A stretch of DNA of 53,256 nt from positions 1 through 53,256 of the forward strand of contig CAYQPE010000004.1 in the NCBI GenBank assembly GCA_964419445.1, read 5' to 3'. Below, piece after piece: positions 25,214 to 33,457 of the stretch. This stretch comes from JABHHG01 sp964419445. GTDB lineage: Bacteria > Fidelibacterota > Marinisomatia > SCGC-AAA003-L08 > D37C17. Position numbers and translations under genes: made by a program. Under the pieces are notes generated by a model. The model did not search any database. It saw only the letters and a list, made by a program, of their open reading frames with translations, and was not told the DNA's origin. How positions within the stretch are numbered: the stretch's first letter is position 1; each line of letters opens with the position of its first letter.

Positions 25214-26423
25214 TTACTTCCGTTTTTAAATTATGAGTTTTTGCAATTAATTTCTCTATAATTGCACATTTATGATGAGCTTCTTCCCACTCTAATTGGG
25301 GATCAGAATCCCATACAATACCACCTCCTACGGGATAAACACCTTGTCCATTATGTATGGTCAAAGAACGAATTGCGATATTTAAATCCATATTTCCATT
25401 GGGGGTTATGTAGCCAAAAGCACCCGTATAAAAATTACGAGAATAGTCTTCTACATTGTCAATAATTTCCATGGCTCGCTCTTTTGGTGCCCCCGTAATG
25501 GACCCTCCAGGAAACAACGCTTCAACGATTTGAAATTCTTGGATGTTTTGTTGAAGTGTGCCTGAAATTTTTGTTACCATGTGATGTACCGTTTCATAAG
25601 AATGGATATTAAATAAATTATGTGTTTCCACGGATCCAAACTCACAAACCTTCCCAATATCGTTGCGTAGTAAATCAACAATCATCAAATGCTCAGCACG
25701 GTCTTTTTCAGAGTTATATAACTCATTTTTTAATTTTTCATCTTGTTCAATATTGGGAATTCGTTTTCGAGTCCCTTTTATTGGATATGTGAAAATTTTT
25801 CCATTATTAGTATTAAAAAAGCGTTCTGGAGATGCTGATAAAAATTGAAAATCTCCAGTATTGATGTACACCCCACATAACGGTTTGGCTATATTTCTAA
25901 GTGATTGATAAATAGAAAATGGGTTGGCATTAACATCATATAATTTTGGATGGGTATAATTAATTTGATAAATATCGCCAATTTCTTCATGATACTTAAT
26001 AGTGATTAAATCATCTTCAAAACGCTGAACTGGAGGGATATCTGTTTTTAAGTTAATCCTGCCATCCATCTCATTTATTGATTTATCTTCTACAATATCA
26101 AAGGATTCTACTTTTTTAGGTTTACCAAACCAAATGACGGGCATATTTTCATTTACATTTTTGAATTTAATATGCGGAAAAATTACCGTTCTCAAATCGT
26201 ATGAGAATCCTCCAATTGCAGAAATTTCTGGATGTGAAGTATTCTGTTTCCATCTATCTATGGTAGATTGCCATTCCTTCAACATATTTGGAGTATCATC
26301 TACATAACGTATAAAAACTTCTTCAAATCCCCAAATTGCAAATCGTTTAGAATGTTCATCCCAATGATCAATAATCGCAGAGGGTTCGCCATATTTTTTT
26401 ATAAGTTGTGAAAGTGAAATCAT
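25188..26423 (-). CDS. pabB: Aminodeoxychorismate synthase component I
   Basis: The 411-residue product carries the chorismate-binding domain: F-L-S-A-S-P-E-R-F-F, then T-Y-P-I-K-G-T-R-K-R. The Lys in P-I-K-G-T is characteristic of PabB, whereas anthranilate synthase has Ala there. These are followed by D-L-L-R-N-D-I-G-K-V, A-L-F-P-G-G-S-I-T-G-A-P-K-E-R-A-M and G-G-I-V-W-D-S-D-P. It converts chorismate and glutamine-derived ammonia to aminodeoxychorismate. The start ATG overlaps the upstream TGA (ATGA, 26420-26423). Confidence 0.93.
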   Translation of the reverse strand: MISLSQLIKKYGEPSAIIDHWDEHSKRFAIWGFEEVFIRYVDDTPNMLKEWQSTIDRWKQNTSHPEISAIGGFSYDLRTVIFPHIKFKNVNENMPVIWFGKPKKVESFDIVEDKSINEMDGRINLKTDIPPVQRFEDDLITIKYHEEIGDIYQINYTHPKLYDVNANPFSIYQSLRNIAKPLCGVYINTGDFQFLSASPERFFNTNNGKIFTYPIKGTRKRIPNIEQDEKLKNELYNSEKDRAEHLMIVDLLRNDIGKVCEFGSVETHNLFNIHSYETVHHMVTKISGTLQQNIQEFQIVEALFPGGSITGAPKERAMEIIDNVEDYSRNFYTGAFGYITPNGNMDLNIAIRSLTIHNGQGVYPVGGGIVWDSDPQLEWEEAHHKCAIIEKLIAKTHNLKTEVNVKNNRIC

Positions 26424-27346
26424 GAAGTTATTGGCGATGAAATTTTTCCAAATGAAGTGTAATTAAAATAGTCTGGCGAAGGTATGGCATATGAAAATAC
26501 ATGATGAGATTTTAAAAACTGGGAAAGTCCAATAGTTTTAACATTCTCGATACTAACTTTGGTGCGGATTCCATCAATACGAGAATCAATTTTTGGTAAA
26601 GCCGGTGGTGTCCATTTTAGTGCATTACCAAATAGATTGAATAAATTGAGTGCTACATCCTCATCCCAATCGGGATTAAACTTAAATTCTCTACTTTTAA
26701 TTTTTATTTTTTTACTACTTAATTTACTAAAACCTGAAACGGCACCCATTTCATTTAACTCAGGGTAAAGAATTTCATCAATTCGCTTTTCAAAGGTATA
26801 AGAGTCAACCTTTTGAAATAACCAATCCCAATTATAATCAGTAAGAGATTCTATCCATTTTTTTGTATTTTGGGGATACTCTTGATTTTTTAGCCATGTA
26901 GCATCACTGTGAAGTACTAGCAATCGTGCCAGCAAATCTTTTTCAATTTGAATATTATGTAACCATAATAGAAAAATCAATGTGGAAAATGGGAATTTTT
27001 CTGCAAACTTTTCTGCATTTAATCCTGCCATAATATTTGGATTACACGAGCTTTTAAATCCTCGAGGTATATCTCCATTTAATGAAATTATATGTCCTCC
27101 AATGGCTCTACCTTGTCGAGGAAGAATGTTTAAATCTACCCAAATTAACTCTTCCCGATTTTCTTTGGCCTTTTGGGAGAGCCATAAAGATTCAAAATTA
27201 TAATATCCTACTAATTCCCATTTAAAATAGTGGTGTAGAAATGAGGCACAGATAAGGCCATCATAATCAGCAGAAATGATAAAGGGTAGTTTCTTCTTTG
27301 CCAGCCACGGATAGGTTGAAAGTACCTTTTTTCGGTTAAATTGCAT
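26420..27346 (-). CDS. Unknown protein, weak DHH-like N-terminus, coupled to pabB
   Basis: I do not recognise this 308-residue protein with confidence. The N-terminal part, F-I-I-S-A-D-Y-D-G-L-I-C-A-S-F-L, then W-V-D-L-N-I and I-G-G-H-I-I-S-L-N, has the rhythm of DHH-type phosphoesterases (D-x-D-G, D-x-N, G-x-H-x). The canonical DHH triplet is not intact. The rest is rich in Trp, Lys and Phe without visible domains or membrane segments, and no signal peptide is seen. Its TGA overlaps the pabB ATG, so it is translated with pabB. Any link to folate synthesis rests on that coupling alone. Confidence 0.55.
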   Translation of the reverse strand: MQFNRKKVLSTYPWLAKKKLPFIISADYDGLICASFLHHYFKWELVGYYNFESLWLSQKAKENREELIWVDLNILPRQGRAIGGHIISLNGDIPRGFKSSCNPNIMAGLNAEKFAEKFPFSTLIFLLWLHNIQIEKDLLARLLVLHSDATWLKNQEYPQNTKKWIESLTDYNWDWLFQKVDSYTFEKRIDEILYPELNEMGAVSGFSKLSSKKIKIKSREFKFNPDWDEDVALNLFNLFGNALKWTPPALPKIDSRIDGIRTKVSIENVKTIGLSQFLKSHHVFSYAIPSPDYFNYTSFGKISSPITS

Positions 27347-27417
27347 GGGGGAAAATAAACCATTTTCATTATGGATAGAAAATTGTTAGATTCACTATTA
27401 TTCAGAAAGGTGAAAAT

Positions 27418-27430
27418 ATGAAACGAGTAT
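27418..27430 (+). CDS. Start of a gene hidden by the assembly gap
   Basis: An AAAGG site (27406-27410) stands 7 nt before ATG 27418, which reads M-K-R-V into the gap at 27431. A bidirectional terminator stands just after the gap at 27535. A short plus-strand gene probably occupies the gap; nothing can be said of its product. Confidence 0.4.
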
Positions 27431-27530
27431 NNNNNNNNNNNNNNNNNNNNNNNNNNNNNNNNNNNNNNNNNNNNNNNNNNNNNNNNNNNNNNNNNNNNNN
27501 NNNNNNNNNNNNNNNNNNNNNNNNNNNNNN
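27431..27530. other. Assembly gap (100 N)
   Basis: Exactly 100 undetermined bases between the start of a plus-strand gene and a terminator; the true length is unknown. Confidence 0.95.
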
Positions 27531-27534
27531 ACTC

Positions 27535-27558
27535 AAAAGGGCTCTGCGGAGCCCTTTT
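27535..27558. terminator. Bidirectional intrinsic terminator
   Basis: A perfect 10-bp stem, AAAAGGGCTC and GAGCCCTTTT, closes a TGCG loop, with T-rich flanks for both strands. It serves the gap-hidden plus-strand gene and the minus-strand lamin-tail gene, whose stop codon it overlaps. Confidence 0.88.
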
Positions 27559-29131
27559 ATTTTGCTAAAATTATTCGATCTAACCATTCCCAGCGAGAAT
27601 CATCATAATTTGATTTGGCTGTGATAAAAACTAAATATTGTCCAATGGGTGCAGGATTTCCCCAGTTGTCTATTCCATTCCATACAATAATCCCTTGTTG
27701 AGCCACCGGTTTATTTTGATAGAGGGATTTAACTTCTCTGCCCGTACTGTCATAAATTACAACGTCAAGAAGAGCTTGAGTAAAAGGCAATTCATAAACA
27801 ATTGAACATTTGTCGCCGTGTCCATCACCATTGGGTGAAAAGGGAGTGGGCGATATATAAATTTCTAAATCCAATTCATCAATTTCTACACTAAGTGAAT
27901 TTTTAAACAATGGTGTTGCACCAGATGCATTTAAACATTGTCCCCAGTTTGAGGGTAAGTGGGATGATAGTTCTACAGAAATTCGCTCTAATGAATATCC
28001 ATCACCTCCACCCCAAGACTGAGAATACTGTACATGATCAATGACTTTTCCCGTGGGGTCAAATAGGAAAATATCATCTCCACTATTATTCAATGTGGGA
28101 AAGAAATTGCCATCATCATAAGAGTCACTGATTACATAGTAATTATTTTCTCCCCAGTTATTTAATGATATCGTCTTATCAATTTTAAAAATCTCATCAT
28201 CCCTAATACTCCATCCCAATAGATTTATTGAATCATCTATAACTGATATTAATTCCACCCATTCAAATTCATCTGTAAGTGGATCAAACATGATTTCGTT
28301 AATAAGAATATCTTTTTCATTAAAAGGGACTAAAATTTCCACATCTAAATAATTATTGGATAAGTTATAATCACTCTCCATGTTAAGAGTGGTAGATAGT
28401 TGATTTATCCCCGATGGAAATCCATGGTGTTCAAATGTGAGGGTATCTTCTTGAGATGGCAATAAAGTTACATCAATGGAAGAATTTGATATTTCTAGAT
28501 ACCCATTACTTTCAATAAGACCATGGTTTGAAACGAAAATATATACGGTAAATGGTTCGTTCCTTTCTGGAAAATTTGGATGATGAAATATAGAATCAAT
28601 AGCTACATCCACAGTATAGTGATGAACACTATTCAACTGCCCAGGTGTTCCCAGTGAATCAATGCTTTGCATCCAAGATTCTTCAATATTCGATTCAAAG
28701 GAGATACGTTCTAATGAATAACCTGAATGATGATTTTCTCCATCCCATCCAATAATGGAGAGGGTGTCCTCATTTTGAATTAAGTAGAGGGAATCTGATT
28801 TACTCAACCCATTGCCAATACTAGAATCATCAACATATAATATGGTAACGGTTTCTGGCAGAATATTATCATAGAATCCATCATAATCGCCTTCAAAAAT
28901 GATGGCATACTCATGGGGATAAATCTTTTGGTTAATATCATCAGAATGCAATTGATCTCGAGAATATTTATCGGCAATGTCTAAATTTTGAAGTGAATAG
29001 GTTGAATCTGAAGCATTATAGATTTCTACAAACTCGTTAGGTGAATCTGCACCATCTAGATCAAACATGACTTCTGAAATAAATAGCTGACACATAATTA
29101 TGTCAATACAAAGGACGATTAAGAATTTCAT
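27557..29131 (-). CDS. Secreted lamin-tail-domain protein with FlgD-like C-terminal sorting domain
   Basis: The product (524 residues from ATG 29131) has a signal peptide (M-K-F-L-I-V-L-C-I-D-I-I-M-C). Two lamin-tail-like immunoglobulin-fold domains follow, each opening with L-I/F-x-E-I/V-M-F-D and a W-V-E-L or F-V-E-I-Y-N strand and closing with G-Y-S-L-E-R-I-S. A CARDB-like domain lies between them. The C-terminus is a FlgD-Ig-like domain with I-S-P-T-P-F-S-P-N-G-D-G, ending R-I-I-L-A-K, a variant T9SS-type signal. Lamin-tail domains in secreted bacterial proteins often accompany nucleases or other hydrolases, and an endonuclease gene is divergent next door. No catalytic domain is seen. Confidence 0.82.
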   Translation of the reverse strand: MKFLIVLCIDIIMCQLFISEVMFDLDGADSPNEFVEIYNASDSTYSLQNLDIADKYSRDQLHSDDINQKIYPHEYAIIFEGDYDGFYDNILPETVTILYVDDSSIGNGLSKSDSLYLIQNEDTLSIIGWDGENHHSGYSLERISFESNIEESWMQSIDSLGTPGQLNSVHHYTVDVAIDSIFHHPNFPERNEPFTVYIFVSNHGLIESNGYLEISNSSIDVTLLPSQEDTLTFEHHGFPSGINQLSTTLNMESDYNLSNNYLDVEILVPFNEKDILINEIMFDPLTDEFEWVELISVIDDSINLLGWSIRDDEIFKIDKTISLNNWGENNYYVISDSYDDGNFFPTLNNSGDDIFLFDPTGKVIDHVQYSQSWGGGDGYSLERISVELSSHLPSNWGQCLNASGATPLFKNSLSVEIDELDLEIYISPTPFSPNGDGHGDKCSIVYELPFTQALLDVVIYDSTGREVKSLYQNKPVAQQGIIVWNGIDNWGNPAPIGQYLVFITAKSNYDDSRWEWLDRIILAK

Positions 29132-29268
29132 ACAATAAGTTACAGTATATTTCAATCATTTCACAAATATGATTTTTTAATGTAAATTACCGACAATCCT
29201 TAACAAATTATCCTTCCTGAAAATAAATGTAATAGTTCCCCTGTAACTATAATTTATGTGGGGTCTCT

Positions 29269-30207
29269 TTGAGAAAGATATCTTTAATTTTATTCTGCAC
29301 CATCATATGGTGTCAGGACAATATTGCTGAGGGTATGATGGGAACGGAATTAATCTCATATCTTCGCAATAATTATAAAACCAGTATAACCCTTGGGTAT
29401 GATAATGCCCGAGATGAACTCTATGCTAATGTGGATAGTCAGAACGGTGTGGTAAAGGGAATTTATACTAATTATTCTGTTTCATTGCCCAATGGTGTTG
29501 ATCCCAGTTCATATCTCTATGAAAATGGAATGAATTGTGAACATGTATGGCCACAGAGTTTGTATTCTGGATCTGAGCCCATGAAGAGTGATATGCACCA
29601 TCTTCGTCCGTGTAAGGTTAATGTTAATTCATCTCGTGGAAATAAACCCTTTGGTGAAATTATCGATTCGCAAACAGATAATTGGTATTGGCAAAGTCAA
29701 TCGTTAAGTAATATCCCATCTTCAAATATAAATGAATATAGTGAGAGTTCATCTTCGTATTTTGAGCCTCGTGAGGACAGAAAGGGAGATGTTGCCCGAA
29801 CAATTTTCTACTTTTTTACCATGTATCCCAATGAAGCGGATGATAACTTTTTTTATACACAAAAAGAGCAAATGAAGATTTGGCATGCCCAAGACCCTGT
29901 GGATAACAGCGAGCTACAACGAACATGGGCAATTGCTGGATATCAACAAAATAAACCAAACCCTTTTATCGTAGATGAAACATTAGTCATTCGTGCATAC
30001 TTTCCTGAAGAATATGAAGATGATATTATATTAGGAGATGTGAACGGCGATGAGATCATCAATGTGTTGGATGTGGTGTCAGTTGTAGGGCATATTATGG
30101 AAACTAATCTTTTGCAACCTCCATACGAGCAAGCCGCAGATTTAAATGAAGATGGCGTAATCAATGTATTAGATGTTGTAGGATTGGTAAATATTATTCT
30201 TAGTTGA
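29269..30207 (+). CDS. Secreted endonuclease I with dockerin-like repeats
   Basis: The 312-residue product starts with a short signal peptide (M-R-K-I-S-L-I-L-F-C-T-I-I-W). Residues 15-245 match the periplasmic/secreted endonuclease I family: N-C-E-H-V-W-P-Q-S with the catalytic His, D-M-H-H-L-R-P and N-x-x-R-G-N-K-P-F-G. The C-terminal 60 residues are a dockerin-like pair, each containing I-N-V-L-D-V-V. The enzyme would cut extracellular DNA, for nutrients or biofilm. The dockerin tail would attach it to a cohesin-bearing partner. The start is TTG 29269; no in-frame ATG gives a signal peptide. Confidence 0.88.
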   Translation: MRKISLILFCTIIWCQDNIAEGMMGTELISYLRNNYKTSITLGYDNARDELYANVDSQNGVVKGIYTNYSVSLPNGVDPSSYLYENGMNCEHVWPQSLYSGSEPMKSDMHHLRPCKVNVNSSRGNKPFGEIIDSQTDNWYWQSQSLSNIPSSNINEYSESSSSYFEPREDRKGDVARTIFYFFTMYPNEADDNFFYTQKEQMKIWHAQDPVDNSELQRTWAIAGYQQNKPNPFIVDETLVIRAYFPEEYEDDIILGDVNGDEIINVLDVVSVVGHIMETNLLQPPYEQAADLNEDGVINVLDVVGLVNIILS

Positions 30208-30253
30208 ATCATTCAAACTCCCTAATTTTACCCCTTCAAACTAGGAGATTATT

Positions 30254-31084
30254 TTGAAATATATGATGCTGATGACACTATTATTAATAGTGTCATGTGG
30301 AAAAAATGATACTAAAGAGGTATCAAATAAAACGGAAGTAAAAGAAGAAATTATGAATGTAAAAGTAGGTGAAGAAATTACAACTGACTCTGGTTTAATG
30401 TATGTAGATGAAGTTATTGGTTCTGGTGATGCGCCAAAAGCAGGTGATAAAGTTATAGTACATTATACAGGGACTTTAGAAGATGGGACTAAATTTGACA
30501 GCTCTTTGGATAGAGATAAGCCTTTTGAGTTTACTATTGGTATGGGCCATGTAATTAAAGGTTGGGATGAAGGTGTCATGACTATGAAAGTGGGAGGAAA
30601 GCGTAAACTCACTATTCCTTCAAATTTAGGTTATGGTGAACGGGGTGCAGGTGCTGTAATTCCGCCCAATGCCACATTGATTTTTGATGTTGAATTATTA
30701 GAAATAAAAGCTGCATTTGTAGATACAGATTTTTCACTTCCAGGGAAAGAAGAAACTACAAAATCAGGCCTCCGTATGATTATACATAAAGAAGGCTCTG
30801 GTGATGTGGCAAAAGCGGGTCAAACGGTAGTAGTCCATTATACAGGATTATTGGAAACAGGCAAAAAGTTTGACAGCTCCCATGATAGAGGACAACCTTT
30901 TTCATTTAAATTAGGGCAAGGTCGTGTAATTAAAGGATGGGAAGAAGCCCTAGCGCTTATGAAACCTGGTGAAAAACGAACCCTTATTATTCCACCTGAA
31001 TTGGGATATGGAGAACGTCAAGCAGGACCAATTCCTCCCAACTCAATACTCATTTTTGAAGTTGAATTAGTTAAAGCATTTTAA
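30254..31084 (+). CDS. Lipoprotein with two FKBP-type peptidyl-prolyl isomerase domains
   Basis: The 276-residue product has a lipoprotein signal (L-L-L-I-V-S-C-G-K). Two FKBP domains follow in tandem: V-I-V-H-Y-T-G-T-L-E-D-G-T-K-F-D-S-S to I-F-D-V-E-L-L, then V-V-V-H-Y-T-G-L-L-E-T-G-K-K-F-D-S-S to I-F-E-V-E-L-V. Each has G-x-V-I-K-G-W-D/E-E and G-Y-G-E-R. It would help fold envelope proteins. The start is TTG 30254, 6 nt after AGGAG; ATG 30263 is possible but poorly spaced. A terminator follows immediately. Confidence 0.93.
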   Translation: MKYMMLMTLLLIVSCGKNDTKEVSNKTEVKEEIMNVKVGEEITTDSGLMYVDEVIGSGDAPKAGDKVIVHYTGTLEDGTKFDSSLDRDKPFEFTIGMGHVIKGWDEGVMTMKVGGKRKLTIPSNLGYGERGAGAVIPPNATLIFDVELLEIKAAFVDTDFSLPGKEETTKSGLRMIIHKEGSGDVAKAGQTVVVHYTGLLETGKKFDSSHDRGQPFSFKLGQGRVIKGWEEALALMKPGEKRTLIIPPELGYGERQAGPIPPNSILIFEVELVKAF

Positions 31085-31087
31085 GTT

Positions 31088-31113
31088 AAAAGGCTCCTAC
31101 GGGAGCCTTTTTG
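31088..31113 (+). terminator. Intrinsic terminator after the FKBP lipoprotein gene
   Basis: Stem AAAAGGCTCC/GGAGCCTTTT closes a TACG loop and runs into T's, directly after the stop codon. Confidence 0.88.
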
Positions 31114-31190
31114 TTACAAAGAATTACAAGGCATAGCCCTGAATATTCCGTAAAATCCCGACCATATAGTTGGTAGTTTTTAGGATAAAA

Positions 31191-32303
31191 ATGAAATTAA
31201 ACACCATTACAATTTTAATATTATTCTCTTCGCTTTTCTCTCAAGCCATTTATACGGGAGAATCAAGTTTTCATTGGGACACAGGATGGTTTGGCAGCGA
31301 AGGTGATTTTAATGCTGAGTTATCTTTTGATGGATTTCTAAATGGAGAATATAGTGGCTCCATGGGTGTTTCATGGGCAGATTCAGTGGGCTCTACGCAT
31401 CTCTTCATCCCTTCAATTGAACCTGCAGATACCAGTGGTTCTTTGTATAATATGTTCATTATGTATATGAAAGATGCTGATGGTATATTAAATCCTCAAA
31501 CATGGGATGTGGCAGTTACTGATGCCATTGATTTTCAAAATTTAGATGCCCTTATGATGTATCGAGAAGATGTGGATTCTGTGCTCATTGCCCAATTGAT
31601 GGATCCATTCATTAATGGTGAAGTGGATTTCTCTGATTTTGAGGGTTCTTTAGCGCCATTAATTTTAGATTTAGCTGTTGATTCCTATTTACCTATCAGT
31701 GGAGAAATTACCCTTACAGAAACCAATGGAAATGGATTTATGGGATTGTTCAATGGCTCTTTTGTTCAAGCTTCAAGTATTTCGTTTATGACCATATCCG
31801 ATGGTGAATTTTCCCACACCATTCCAGGATCAGAGTTATTACCAGGTGTACCTGAAAATTTATTAGCAGAGTTAAATAATGAAGTAATCCACCTATCATG
31901 GACAGCCAATGATGATTGGTCTACCTCATCATATAATATTTATCATTCACATATTCCCAACGATGAATTTGTAGTTATTGGGAACACTGCTGACTCAGAG
32001 TTTACCGTTTCATCGCCATTTAATGGAAATAACTATTTTTATGTAACGGCAGCAAATTTTATTTCTATAGAGAGTAATCCATCTAATACGGCATTTATTT
32101 TTGTTGAGCTCGACGAATTTGAGATGGGCGATGTAAATATGGATGATGCTATCAATGTATTGGACATAGTTTTGGTAGTAAACTTTATTTTAGAAGATGA
32201 GCAACCCACAGCCGATCAATTAGAATTGGCAGATATGAATATGGATGGCATCATTAATGTATTGGATATCGTTCAAATCATTAATATCATTTTAGAACGC
32301 TAA
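31191..32303 (+). CDS. Secreted dockerin-like protein with FnIII-like domain
   Basis: The product (370 residues from ATG 31191, AGGA 5-6 nt upstream) has a signal peptide (T-I-L-I-L-F-S-S-L-F-S-Q). An N-terminal acidic beta-rich region of about 210 residues, which I do not recognise, is followed by a fibronectin type III-like domain (V-I-H-L-S-W-T-A-N-D-D ... Y-F-Y-V-T-A). The C-terminus is a dockerin-like pair (G-D-V-N-M-D-D-A-I-N-V-L-D-I-V, D-M-N-M-D-G-I-I-N-V-L-D-I-V). No C-terminal sorting domain is present; the dockerin is last, as in the endonuclease. A role as a docked surface component is inferred. Confidence 0.82.
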   Translation: MKLNTITILILFSSLFSQAIYTGESSFHWDTGWFGSEGDFNAELSFDGFLNGEYSGSMGVSWADSVGSTHLFIPSIEPADTSGSLYNMFIMYMKDADGILNPQTWDVAVTDAIDFQNLDALMMYREDVDSVLIAQLMDPFINGEVDFSDFEGSLAPLILDLAVDSYLPISGEITLTETNGNGFMGLFNGSFVQASSISFMTISDGEFSHTIPGSELLPGVPENLLAELNNEVIHLSWTANDDWSTSSYNIYHSHIPNDEFVVIGNTADSEFTVSSPFNGNNYFYVTAANFISIESNPSNTAFIFVELDEFEMGDVNMDDAINVLDIVLVVNFILEDEQPTADQLELADMNMDGIINVLDIVQIINIILER

Positions 32304-32324
32304 TTTCAAACATAGATGAATATG

Positions 32325-32357
32325 AAGAAGTCCATCTGTTGGTGGGCTTCTTTTTTT
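32325..32357 (+). terminator. Intrinsic terminator after the dockerin-FnIII gene
   Basis: Stem AAGAAGTCC/GGGCTTCTT (one G-T pair) with a 10-nt loop, followed by a run of T's. Confidence 0.82.
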
Positions 32358-32401
32358 GTATAAAACTGAGTAAATTTCGCACCTATTCCAAAGGAGTTAT
32401 A

Positions 32402-33457
32402 ATGAAGAAACATGGTATGTTACTTTTTGCCCTATTATTTATGGCATGTTCAAATAAAGCAAATTATCCCTGGTTTTTAGGAAGTTTTGATGATGCAAAG
32501 TCAGCGGCTGGGGAGAAGTTAATCATGCTTGATTTTTATGCAGCATGGTGAGGTGGATGCAATCTGCTGGATGCAGAAACATTTGCAAATCCTCAAGTGG
32601 CAGCATTTGCTAAAGACAATTTAATTTCTTTAAAAGTAGATGTGGATAAAAAAGAGGGTAGTGAGCTCTTTTCACAATTCAATGGCATGGTGATGCCCAC
32701 CTTAGTGTTTACCAATAATAAAGGTGAAGAAATCGACCGAATTATTGGATTTTTACCTCCTGATGAATATCAAGCAAAAGTAAATGACATTGTAGGCAAT
32801 ATTAACACATTGAGTGCATGCCTCAATAAATATAATAATGGAGATAACTCTGCAGAGAATTTATTTACTATCGCCAATAAATATAATGATAGAAATGAAT
32901 CTGAAAATGCTCTGAAGTTTTATAATGAATTACTCACCACCCATAAAGATCTCCATATTAAAATGAGTGAAAAAGCCAATTTTGAAATAGCTTATGAAGC
33001 ATTTAAAAATGGGGACTTAGTTCCATTTGATGAATTTATAGATAATAATCCTCAATCATCAATGACACAACGAGCTCTTATGTCAATGATTCGGTTTTAT
33101 AAAGGTAAAGATAATCAGGTCAGTGAATTAGGCGTGTTTAGTCGTGCATTAAAAATGTTTCCTCATGATCCCAATATGCTCAATGCCTATGCATGGCGAA
33201 TGACAGAGATAGAATTAAATCTTGAAGATGCACTAGAAAAAGCAAGATCAGCTGTAGAATTATCCGTTGATGATGACCAAAAAGCTCAAATTTTAGATAC
33301 AGAGGCAGAAGTCCTTTATAAATTAAATCGTTGGGATGACGCCATATTAGTTATTGAGAAAGCGTTGAGAATAGACCCATCAAACGATTATTTTATAGAG
33401 CAAAAAGAAAAATTTGTAAATGCAAAAAAAGAGGCCAGACAACATGTACCAGCCTAG
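32402..33457 (+). CDS. Probable selenoprotein: thioredoxin-like TPR lipoprotein with in-frame UGA
   Basis: Read through the TGA at 32549-32551, this is a 351-residue protein. Its lipoprotein signal is M-L-L-F-A-L-L-F-M-A-C. A thioredoxin-7-like domain has D-F-Y-A-A-W-U-G-G-C (U50, C53), K-V-D-V-D and the cis-Pro motif V-M-P-T-L-V-F, and TPR-like helices fill the C-terminal 200 residues. The TGA replaces exactly the first redox Cys and the frame continues with clear homology, so selenocysteine insertion is the best reading. A SECIS-like hairpin follows. The alternatives are a nonsense mutation or sequencing error of TGC/TGT, in which case the gene would split at 32551. Start ATG 32402 has AAGGAG 5 nt upstream. 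It likely reduces envelope disulfides or peroxides. Confidence 0.78.
32557..32588 (+). promoter_or_regulatory. SECIS-like hairpin downstream of UGA
   Basis: Stem TCTGC (32563-32567) and GCAGA (32573-32577) closes a TGGAT loop. The loop begins 16 nt after the UGA and has G at its second position. An outer TGCAA/TTGCA pairing (32558-32562 and 32583-32587) extends it. This fits the bacterial SECIS model as I know it (apical loop with an early G, 16-37 nt from UGA). It lies within codons for N-L-L-D-A-E, using two CTG codons that are uncommon in this AT-rich window. Confidence 0.6.

Noticed and set aside
32339..32551. Separate 70-codon gene ending at TGA 32551
   Set aside because: It is the N-terminus of the thioredoxin-TPR protein; the downstream frame continues the same domain directly after the TGA.
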